Source: Microglena sp. YARC (Eukaryota; Chlorophyta; Chlorophyceae; Chlamydomonadales; Chlamydomonadaceae). From it: a stretch of DNA of 64,000 bases. Made by a program: the position numbers and the translations under genes. Of the stretch, positions 27,301-35,400 are shown piece after piece (the first letter of the stretch is position 1; the number at the start of each line of letters is the position of its first letter). The stretch lies in contig CM039462.1 in NCBI GenBank assembly GCA_022414725.1, positions 40,442,046-40,506,045 on the forward strand, read 5' to 3'. The notes under the pieces are model-generated. The model saw only the letters and a program-made list of their open reading frames with translations, was not told the DNA's origin and made no database searches.

Positions 27301-28320
27301 TAGGTGGGTGAAGGGACATCACCATGTGACTCAAGGGTTTAGGTATGTGTAAGGGAATGCTTCCCTAACGCCAACTTAAAGTTCACCTGTGCAGTTTCCA
27401 TTGTTTTGTGTGCGGAACCCAAGACTTGGTAGGGTGGGAAGCTTTCTGGAATATCCTGTTTGTGGGCCTGATATCCCACCTTGGCAGTTAATCTTGATCG
27501 AACCATAGGGAAGGGGGTCGTACACATGGAACCCAAGATCTAGGTAGGTAGGTAGGTAACCAGCAGATCCTGCTGGTGGGCCTGATTTCCCGCCCTCAGA
27601 CAAGAACATTACTTGTACAGCAGAGGGTTGTACACATGGAACCCAAGATCTAGGTAGGTAGGTAGGTGGGTAGGTAGGAAGGTATGTAGGTAGGTAGGTA
27701 GGTATGTAGGTAGGTGGGTAACTTCACTAGATAGGTAGGTGGTTTCCTAGCAGATCCTGCTGGTGGGCCTTATTTACCACCCTCAGAAAATATCTTACTT
27801 GTACAACAGGGGGCTGTACATATGGAACGCAAGATATAGGTAGGTAGGTAGGTAGGTAGGTAGGTGGGTAGGTAAGTGAGTAGATAGGTGAGGTATGGTA
27901 TGGGGCTGAGGTATGTAGGTATTTAGGTAGGTGGGTAGGTAACTCCCTAGGTAGGCAGGTAAATGGGTTGTTTCCTAGCAGATCATGCTAGTGGGCCTGA
28001 TTTCTCATCCTCAGATGAGGATCTTACTTGTACAATAGGGGGCTGTACACATGGAACTCAAGATCTAGATAGGTAGGTAGGTAGGCAGGTGGGTAGATAG
28101 GTGAGGTATGGTCTGGGGCTGAGGTATGTAGATCTTGCGGATGGGCCTGATTTCCCACCCTTGAACAAGAAACTTACTTGTACAGAAGGGTGGCGGGGTT
28201 ATACACATGGAACCCATGTTCATCAACATGGGCGGACTTGTCGACCTTAGGCTTTTTGATGGCCTTGGGCTTGGGACTTGCCCCCTCATTATCCTCGGCC
28301 TTGACACGTTTGGGGGCCAT
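10554..28320 (-). CDS. Polynucleotide 3'-phosphatase (PNKP/ZDP type) with C-terminal pol-beta-like HhH domain
   Basis: Predicted to remove 3'-phosphates at DNA strand breaks in the nucleus. Exons (minus): 28320-28178, 26817-26772, 25195-25063, 22626-22546, 18930-18819, 16127-16001, 14198-14047, 12296-12232, 11377-11312, 10694-10554; about 355 residues. The N-terminus has basic NLS-like clusters (PKRVK, KKPKVDK). All HAD phosphatase motifs are present: FDM|DGTL (I), IVIFS plus NQ (II), [10 protein letters not shown] (III), [14 protein letters not shown]...DKEFA (IV). No Walker A is seen, so there is no kinase domain, as in plant ZDP and yeast Tpp1. Exons 8-11 add [26 protein letters not shown] and hairpin AGIGKGS, resembling the DNA polymerase beta 8-kDa domain. 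Phases agree from exon 5 to the stop and across exons 1-2. Exon 3 carries several indels (see findings). Identity is strong; whether the gene is intact is uncertain. Confidence 0.87.
10747..10868. repeat. TTGGG pentamer array
   Basis: About 23 units of GGGTT with rare variants, in the last intron of the phosphatase gene. Similar arrays occur at 12385-12450 and 12600-12662. Confidence 0.95.
10960..11311 (-). repeat. Three tandem copies of the HhH exon 10 donor junction
   Basis: Units of 105-115 bp repeat the bases encoding GKGSMAT plus the GTGAGT donor, at about 10970, 11085 and 11198. The real exon ends at 11312. Confidence 0.85.
11395..12130. repeat. Two minisatellites in intron 9 of the phosphatase gene
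   Basis: 11395-11690 is built on GGGTTAGTCACAAT. 11720-12100 is built on AGTGAATCAATACTTTATCAAC, about 21 bp. 12112-12140 is a copy of the exon 9 donor (GCGCACCTTCTTGGGGCATG). Confidence 0.9.
12297..13500. repeat. Copies of exon 9 acceptor junction, then a GTTGGTTGGTCAGTC minisatellite
   Basis: 12510-12566 and 12660-12695 are partial copies of exon 9 (DRFKGS coding) separated by TTGGG arrays. 12900-13490 is a ~60-bp minisatellite with CAGATGGGCACTTAGTCAGTTAG, ending in a pure TCAG tetramer run (13381-13443). Confidence 0.85.
13538..13748 (+). repeat. GGCGGAGCCCCC family copy
   Basis: Full length but diverged, from TTTTTGGCGGAGCCCCC to CGACGCTGCATATAACTTG. Confidence 0.75.
13806..13968. mobile_element. 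Diverged palindromic MITE-like element
   Basis: It contains GATATCATATGATG, CTGACTAGGCCAAAGTTAAC and GTATGATATCATACTCGTC, shared with the copies at 44671 and 56875. The termini are degraded. Confidence 0.6.
14210..15400. repeat. TTCAGGGTCTAGA and 26-bp TTTCAGATGATCAATTTAGAGATCAG minisatellites
   Basis: 14215-14370 and 15250-15400 share GATTCAGGGTCTAGATTCAG. 14522-15190 has about 25 units of the 26-mer with AGATCAG/AGAACAG variants. It lies in the intron between the phosphatase and HhH exons. Confidence 0.95.
15420..16000 (-). repeat. Copies of exon 7 donor junction in the phosphatase gene
   Basis: Segments near 15428, 15551 and 15865 repeat GCGCACCCGAGCATGTCCTCAGAGATCTTGA, the reverse complement of the KIPEDMFG end of exon 7 with its donor. 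The true junction is at 16001. Confidence 0.8.
15585..15676 (-). mobile_element. Truncated retroposon with TTTCAA-repeat tail
   Basis: The tail reads TTGAAATTGAAATTGAAATTG on the plus strand and the body is shared with 48129-48338. It is flanked by CAGAGATCTTGA at 15573-15584 and 15677-15688, a 12-bp target-site duplication. It landed inside a copy of the exon 7 junction. Confidence 0.75.
16205..16310 (-). repeat. Duplicate of exon 7 acceptor side
   Basis: It codes for [20 protein letters not shown], then diverges. The GD of catalytic motif IV is GN here, so this copy could not replace exon 7. Confidence 0.85.
16330..18240. repeat. CAGCAG/CACCAC-rich higher-order minisatellite
   Basis: ~100-130 bp units run in the order AGCAACACAATGACCAACACC, CAGCAGCAGCACC, CCGCACCACCACCAACAGGG. 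It lies between phosphatase exons 6 and 7. Long frames on both strands here are a by-product of the trinucleotide composition. Confidence 0.95.
18241..18818. repeat. Exon 6 donor copies and GTTTGCATGGG minisatellite
   Basis: 18325-18352 and 18546-18612 are partial copies of the exon 6 end ([20 protein letters not shown] coding). 18605-18790 is a GTTTGCATGGG array with GTGCACCTCATG at its ends. Confidence 0.85.
19060..19770 (-). repeat. About six tandem copies of the exon 6 acceptor junction
   Basis: ~120-bp units each contain CACGCCCTGCAGGGTCATGGAAGAGGACAGGGCAGGTG. This is the first coding bases of exon 6 ([11 protein letters not shown]), its CAG acceptor and upstream intron, with G-rich spacers. 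Confidence 0.88.
19790..20600. repeat. TTTGTTTG-rich minisatellite
   Basis: 40-60 bp units contain TGAACGCTTGCTTGTTTGGCTCAA. Intron of the phosphatase gene. Confidence 0.9.
20640..20882 (-). repeat. GGCGGAGCCCCC family copy with GGAT microsatellite
   Basis: Full reverse copy interrupted by about twelve GGAT units (20768-20817). 21140-21475 holds two or three joined plus-strand start segments and one body. 22035-22090 is a start fragment next to a CAGA run (21975-22030). Confidence 0.75.
22147..22359 (-). mobile_element. tRNA-derived SINE with target-site duplication
   Basis: On the minus strand the head has an A-box-like TGGTCTAATTG and a B box GGGTTCGATTC, then the family body to GGCGTTATCATT. 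It is flanked by AACTAGCCTCAA at 22135-22146 and 22360-22371. The anticodon arm does not fold properly, so this is not a functional tRNA gene. Confidence 0.85.
22380..22525. repeat. 24-bp minisatellite TTTGTGGACCTTCACAATCAAAGC
   Basis: Six units directly downstream (minus sense) of exon 5 of the phosphatase gene. A single fragment also lies at 21075-21115. Confidence 0.92.
22640..23575. repeat. GGT-rich array with GTCATCTCAGTGGTGG units
   Basis: (GGT)n interrupted by TCATCTCAGT and CAGTTGTGGTCATCTC steps, ~50 bp. 23575-23700 is non-repetitive and open in one minus frame, but without an assigned exon role. 23700-23960 is C-rich. Confidence 0.9.
23990..25062 (-). repeat. About ten tandem copies of the exon 3 donor junction (motif II)
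   Basis: ~105-bp units carry, on the minus strand, code for [15 protein letters not shown], then the GTGAGTTGTTG donor. Several units are open and match the expected family sequence better than the exon copy at 25063-25110. Confidence 0.88.
25200..26350 (-). repeat. Five extra copies of the DGTL exon acceptor junction in GTGGGTGAG arrays
   Basis: Copies near 25370, 25570, 25730, 26010 and 26315 code for [14 protein letters not shown] behind a CAG acceptor, then run into intron. They are separated by GTGGGTGAGTGG arrays. None continues into DADDWKFF, so they are not complete exons. Confidence 0.88.
26385..26770. repeat. 64-bp minisatellite, six units
   Basis: The unit contains ATGTACTCATCTTCTACCATG and CTTCAGTGTTCAACATATTGG. 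It begins beside the exon 2 donor of the phosphatase gene. Confidence 0.92.
26825..28150. repeat. Copies of phosphatase exon 2 acceptor and exon 1 donor in GGTAGGTGG arrays
   Basis: ATCCCAATCCCTGCAGGTGC (exon 2 acceptor) repeats near 26935, 27055 and 27205. The exon 1 end (GFHVYNP...LLYK) with the TACTTGTACA donor recurs near 27410, 27525, 27630, 27820 and 28050. Spacers are GTAGGTAG runs. Confidence 0.88.
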
Positions 28321-28641
28321 GATCACAGATCTGTGTTTGTTCAAGCGGTGGAGGCTATTGAACGGAGCAAAGGAGCGCGTGGTTATGGCAAGGAGGCGCA
28401 TGTGTGGGGAAAGCGAGCAGGGAATGCATTTTTGCATGGGTTGCATCGGACGGGGCCCCCCAAATTTGGTGACTATGATGACCAGTATTAGTTAGACTGG
28501 TGTAGATCGGACAGTTGTGGTAATCCCCTGTTAGTCATTTGTCAAAAGCTCGAAACGGGTGGACTGCACTAGCATCGATTTCTTGAAGCGCAGCACGTAG
28601 GTCACTCGTAGTTACAACCCTTGCACGCGCAGCAAGGCGCA
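28321..28641. promoter_or_regulatory. Shared divergent promoter region, phosphatase / TMEM120
   Basis: Only 321 bp separate the two start codons, and the region is free of tandem repeats. It must hold both 5'UTRs and both core promoters unless transcription starts inside the other gene. No TATA box is convincing. Confidence 0.6.
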
Positions 28642-29436
28642 ATGGAGAAGGCTGTCGAAGATTCGGATCAGATTAAAAAAGCTGCGAAGGCTCTGAGTCA
28701 GCGACTCGCTATTTTTGCAAATAAGCTTATTGGGGAGACAGACTCCTTCCAAGTCGAGGTATTCGTCCCAGACCTTGCTTGTTTTTCTTGAGTCGGGATC
28801 GTTTCTGTTTTTTCGACCCATCCCAGCTGTTTTCCCACCCCTTTTGTTGACAGATTAAAACGCTGCAGCAGTCGCTCGCAACAGCGGAAAAATCTGCGAA
28901 GGCCCTTGGGAATGCGGAGGAGGCCACTAAGAACTTGAAGGAAGCAAAGGACATCATCCAAGGACTTGGCCCAGGGGGTGACCTGTAAGTCAACCCCTCA
29001 CTTACTCCACATCCTGCTTACCTCAGCGTTTCAACTGCCTTCCGTTTGCATGGACATGATAATGAATAGCAGCCATCATAGTCTTGTCATGAACTCCATG
29101 TCATGGTCATAAACTCTGGTTAGATTCCTGTCAATGACACACATGGCCAAATCAAAAGCCCTAGTTGGTGTTTGGTGACCCTGTGCTCAGGTGCAAAGGG
29201 CATCTAATACAAATGTATTCCTGGACTGGGCAATGATATTTGCTTGAGTTTGGTCGACAGTTGGTACTCATGCCCCCATGGTTCAGCGTAAATCACAGGA
29301 GAGCGCTTGTAGCGAAATTAATAGGAATTTATCAAACGACTGGGCGATGATGTGAGCCTGAGTTTGGTTGGCGGTTGCTGTAAATGCTCCCATAGTTTAA
29401 CGTAAAAAAAAGGAGATCGCTTGTAGCAAAATGGCC

Positions 29437-29490
<54 letters not shown>

Positions 29491-32400
29491 AAGCAGTTCA
29501 TTGGTGGGGCTGCAGTTTTATGATTGGCAAAATAATATATAGTATACACGAAACGGCACTCGTTTTTTTATCGGAGATAAATTGTGACACTAAGTGGTGT
29601 ACCTGTGCTCGTGGTGTGAGCAGGGGAGAGTCAGTGTTTTTCTTTTCAGCTAAAAGCAGAAGCTCCTAGGCAGCTCCCCTGACTGGCTATACAGCCAAAG
29701 CTAATGCAATCTAGTGTGTTTGAAAGCTGATAGAATCTGCTTTCTAGAACTGTCAAAATCTGGGGGCTTAGCCCAGTGGCTGGCTCAGGGTGCTGCCTTG
29801 AATCTGCTGCTCGTAGCTGAAAAGAACAAGTCCTATGCAGCGTCGCAAGCGATGCAGTAAATTGGCGAAGAGTGTTGGTAACGGACTGACAGGTGGCAAC
29901 AATGGAGCTGAACAAAGCCAGTTAGTTATGAGACAGTTGGCTGATGTGTCAGGCTTCGTCTCGGTCGTCGGTCGGTCGAACAAACGAGTGAATCTGGGGG
30001 CTTCCTTCCCCCCCAAGAGGGGGGGCTCCATCAAAACTATAGGGAGAGTGCATGATTGCATGGGCATATTTAATAAATGGGAGATACAGATCAGGGTACT
30101 ACATTTTGTTAAATTGGTCAGCGCTTAAAGCGCACAAACGTCAAATTGTCCAGCGCTTTGTAGTGCAAAAAGCGCAAAAACTGCGCGCTGCGCCCACAGG
30201 GGGTTGCAAAAACTGTGTGAAACGCTCTGTGGGGCTAAAAAAACATGCACGAAGTCGTGCTGCTGCGCGCGCTTTGTAGAACCGTGATACAGAGTAGTCT
30301 GTCAGTGCTGCGGTTGTGTTTGTGTGAGCATGTGGAGTGCATGATTGCATGAGTGTAATGATTTGATGGGAGTTACAGTGTTATAATTGTGAACTGTTAT
30401 TGAGTGCTGTAATTGTGTTTGTGTGAGCAGGTGGGAGTGCATGATTGAATGAGTGTAATCATCTGATGAGAGTTACAGTGTACTCTAATTGTGCACCGCA
30501 ATTGTGTTTGTGTGGGCATGGGAAAATATATGCCTACCTCCCTACAGGCGCAAGTTTTTTTGCCTGCAAACCCGAGACCCCCATGGCTCTGCGACTCATG
30601 CTGGGCAACTCGATCATTGCGGTGTCTCTGCTTTATCCAGCTTCTGGATAGCTCCAAACAACCCCACCACACCACACCATCCCATACAGACGCAAGTTCT
30701 GTAAACCCAAGACACCTATGGCTCTGCGACTCATACTTGGAGACAAGATCATTGTGGTGTCTTTGCTTTATCTAGCTTCTGGATAGCTCTAAACAACCCC
30801 ACCACACCTCACCATCCCATGCAGGCGCAAGTTCTGTAAACCCAAGACCCCCATGGCTCTGCGAATCATGCTTGGCGACAAAATCAATGTGGTGTCTCTG
30901 AGGGCGGATCAGAGCGCAGCTATGAAGGAAGAATACTACAGGTAATTTTTTTTTTTTAGTTGTGAAAGGACTTTCACCCCAGGAGGTGGGTCTCCCGACA
31001 CAAACCAGCGACACGAGGATTCAGTTCGAATGGTGGTGCCACTCCTACAATATGCAAAGTAGGCGCACTTAGGGTTAGCTCCGTTCAACGAATGGCTCGA
31101 TGGCAGAGCTTCTTGAACGACGAAGGTGCCGGGTTCGAATCCTTACGGGTGCGCCTTAGTTTTCTCGGTCGCTGTCACCCGCCATGGTAGCTTTGTCCAG
31201 GTTAAGTAGCCCGTTCCCTACCCCCGTAAGACGAGGCTCCCTTAATACCACGCCCCGCCAGGCGTTATCATTACAGGTAATGCATGTGTTCTTCAATACC
31301 CGCATGGTGGGTTTGTACCTGTACATGCTATATCTCATACGCAACCTTTAGGTCCCAAGTTAAAAGCGCGCTCTCCTTACTCTAATCGCTCCCACAAACA
31401 CTCCCACTAGCAAGCTTTAGGTCCCACGTTAAAAGTGCGCTCTCCTAATCCTAATCGCTCCCTCACACAGTCCCACTTGTAACCTGCACGTACCACCTTA
31501 AAAGCGCTAACAACATCTTAAACGCTCCCTCACACAGTCCCACTTGTAACCAGCATGTTCCACGCTAAAAGCGCTAAAATTATTTTTATTGCTCCCTCAC
31601 ACATGTCCACTTGTAACCAGCACGTTCCACGTTAAAAGCGCGGACATCGTCTGAATCACTCCCTCACACACTCCCACTTGTAACCTGCACGTTCCATGTT
31701 AAAAGAGATAACATCATCTCAATCGCTCCCTCGTGCAATCCCACTTGCATCCGGCGCGTTCCACGTTCCCCTAGGTTAACCCTATGTAGGGGGGTTGATA
31801 AGGGACCACTCCCTGTTTATAAAGCGCTAACATCATCTCAATCACTCCCTTGCGTAATTTCACATGCAACCTGCAGGTTCCACGTTCCCCTAACCCTATG
31901 TAGGGGGGTTGATAAGGGACCACTCCCTGTTTATAAAGCGCTAACATCATCTCAATCGCTCCCTTGTGCAATTCCACATGCAACCTGCAGGTTCCGCGTG
32001 AAAAGCGCCTATATCATGCTCTTCGCTCCCTCACACACTCCCACATGCAAGCGGCACGTTCCATGCTACAAGCACTAACATCATCTGAATCGCTCCCTCA
32101 CACGCTCCCACACGCAACCTGCAGGTTCCGCGTGAAAAGCGCCTATATCATGCTCTTCGCTCCAGCACTCCTCGCCTTTGGAATGCACAAGACCATGATG
32201 CTTGTTGGTACTCGAGCCAGTACCCACTCATTCACGCCAGTTGTGATGACGGGTAAGCTTTTTCATTTTGACTGTCAGCCAGCCAGTCAGTCATTAAGTC
32301 AGCTAGCCAGCCAGTCAATCAGCTAGCCAGTCAATCAGCCAGTCAGCCAGCCAGTCAATCAGCCAGCCAGTCAATCAGCCAGCCAGTCAATCAGCCAGTT

Positions 32401-35400
32401 AATCAGCCAGTCAATCAGCCAGTCAATCAGCCAGTCAACCAGCCAGTCAATCAGCCAGTCAGCCAATCAGCCAGTCAGCCAGCCAGTCAATCAGCCAGCC
32501 AGTCAATCGGCAAGCCAGTCAATCAGCCAGTCAATCAGCCAGTCAGCCAGCCAGTCAATCAGCCAGTCAGCCAGCCAGTCAATCAGCCAGCCAGTCAATC
32601 GGCCAGCCAGTCAATCGGCCAGCCAGTCAATCGGCCAGTCAATCAGCCAGTCAATCAGCCAGTCAGCCAGCCAGTCAATCAGCCAGCCAGTCAATCGGCC
32701 AGCCAGTCAATCAGCCAGCCAGTCAATCAGCCAGTCAGCCAGTCATTCAGCCAGCTAGTCAATCAGCCAGTCAATCGACCAGTCAGCCAATCAGCCAGTC
32801 AATCAGCCAGCCAGTCGATCAGCCAGCCAGTCAATCAGCCAGACAATCGATCAGCCAGTCAATCAGCCAGTCAATCAGCCAGTCAGCCAGCCAGTAAATC
32901 AGCCAGCCAGTCAATCAGCCAGCCAGTCAATCAGCCAGACAATCAGCCAGACAGTCGATCAGCCAGTCAATCAGCCAGTCAGTCATTCAGCCAGCCAGTC
33001 AATCAGCCAGTCAACGGCCAGTCAGCCAATCAGCCAGTCAATCAGCCAGTCAGTCAATCAGCCAGCCAGTCAATCAGCCAGCCAGTCAATCAGCCAGCCG
33101 GTCAATCAGCCAGCTAGTCAATCAGCCAACCAGTCAATCAGCCAGCCAGTCAATCAGCCAGCCAGTCAATCAGCCAGCCAGTCAATCAGCCAGCCAGTCA
33201 ATCAGCCAGACAATCAATCAGCCAGCAAGTCAATCACCCAGCCAGTCAATCAGCCAGTCAGCCTGTCATTCAGCCAGCCAGTCAATCAGCCAGTCAATCT
33301 ACCAGTCAACCAATCAGCCAGTCAATCAGCCAGCCAGTCAATCAGCCAGCAAGTCAATCAGCCTGCCTGTCAATCAGTCAGACAGTTGATCAGCCAGACA
33401 ATCAGCCCGCCAGTCAATCAGCCAGACAGTCAATCAGCCAGCCAGCCAGCCAGTCAATCAGCCAGCCAGTCAATCAGCCAGCCAGTCAATCAGCCAGCCA
33501 GTCAATCCGCCAGTCAATCGGCCAGCCAGTCTATCAGCCATTCAGCCAGCCAGTCAATCAGCCAGTCAATCAGCCAGCCAGTCAATCAGCCAGCCAGTCA
33601 ATCAGCCAGTCAATCGGCCAGCTAGTCTATCAGCCAGTCAGCTAGCCAGTCAATCAGCCAGCCAGTCAATCAGCCAGTCAATCAGCAAGTCAATCAGCCA
33701 GTCAGCCAATCAGCCAGCCAGCCAGTCAATCAGCCAGTCAGCCAATCAGCCAGCCAGTCAATCAGCCAGCCAGTCAATCAGCCAGCTAGTCAATCAGCCA
33801 GACAGTCAATCAGCCAGACAGTCGATCAGCCAGACAGCCAGCCAGTCAGCTAGACAGTCAATCAGCCAGTCAATCGACCAGTCAGCCAATCAGCCAGTCA
33901 ATCAGCCAGCCAGTCAATCAGCCAGCCAGCCAGTCAATCAGCCAGCCTGTCAATCAGCCAGACAGTCGATCAGCCAGACAATTAGCCAGCCAGTCAATCA
34001 GCCAGACAGTCAATCGGTCAGCCAGTCAATCAGCAAATCAGCCAGCCAGTCAATCAGCCAGCCAGTCAATCAGCCAGCCAGTCAATCAGCCAGCCAGTCA
34101 ATCAGCCAGTCAATCAGCCAGCCAGTCAATCGGCCAGGTAGTCTATCAGCCAGTCAGCCAGCCAGTCAATCAGCCAGTCAGCCAGCCAGTCAATCAGCCA
34201 GTCAGCCAATCAGCCAGCCAGTCAATCAGCCAGTCAATCAGCCAGTCAGCCAATCAGCCAGCCAGTCAATCAGCCAGCCAGTCAATCGGCAAGCCAGTCA
34301 ATCAGCCAGACAGTCAATCAGCCAGACAGTCAATCAGCCAGACAGTCAATCAGCCAGACAGTCGATCAGCCAGACAGCCAGACAGTCAGCTAGACAGTCA
34401 ATCAGCCAGTCAATCGACCAGTCAGCCAATCAGCCAGTCAATCAGCCAGCCAGTCAATCAGCCAGCCAGTCAATCAGCCAGCCTGTCAATCAGCCAGACA
34501 GTCGATCAGCCAGACAATCAGCCAGCCAGTAAATCAGCCAGACAGTCAATCCGCCAGCCAGTCAATCAGCAAATCAGCCAGCCAGTCGATCAGCCAGCCA
34601 GTCAATCAGCCAGCCAGTCAATCGGCCAGCTAGTCTATCAGCCAGTCAATCAGCCAGTCAATCAGCCAGTCAGCCAATCAGCCAGCCAGTCATTCAGCCA
34701 GTCAATCAGCCAGTCAGCCAATCAGCCAGCCAGTCAATCAGCCAGCCAGTCAATCGGCAAGCCAGTCAATCAGCCAGACAGCCAATCAGCCAGACAGTCA
34801 ATCAGCCAGACAGTCGATCAGCTAGACAGCCAGCCAGTCAGCTAGACAGTCAATCAGCCAGTCAATCGACCAGTCAGCCAATCAGCCAGTCAAACAGCCA
34901 GCCAGTCAATCAGCCAAACAATCAGCCAGCCAGTCAATCAGCCAGACAGTCGATCAGCCAGACAGTCGATCAGCCAGACAGCCAGACAGTCAGCCAGACA
35001 GTCAATCAGCCAAACAGTCAGCCAGCCAGTCAATCAGCCTGCCAGTCAGCCAGTCAAACTCAGCCACTGTTAGTCAGATGAATCAGTTTACAATCATTAA
35101 GAGCGATCCTACCATGGAATCGGCCCAGGCAATCTAAGACATTCAATCTAGCAAACATCAGTCAAAGTTTTTGCAGTAAATATGGTGCAAAACTATGCTC
35201 TGGTGTCTGGTGTTGGTCAGTGGGCATCACGGCTCTTTGACCTGAGGCAACTCAGTCAGTAACACTGTTTCATTTTCAACGACGGGTTTCAGCACCACTG
35301 CCCATCACCACCCACCACCACACCACGACCCACCACCATCACCACCCACCACCCCACCACCACACGACCCACCACCATTACCACCCACCACAACCACTAC

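Larger units (their letters stand above)
28985..30545. other. TMEM120 intron 2, left part
   Basis: No exon seen. It contains a GA microsatellite (29439-29488), a repeat related to 7700-7910 at 29645-29825, a reverse GGCGGAGCCCCC copy at 29828-30040, a GGGTACTAC-ended element at 30097-30290, and short repeats of GTGTTTGTGTGAGCATG at 30310-30520. Confidence 0.7.

Noticed and set aside
32270..35060. CRISPR array or centromere satellite
   Set aside because: No constant repeat with unique spacers is seen, and the array lies inside a TMEM120 intron; it is a degenerate short-unit minisatellite.
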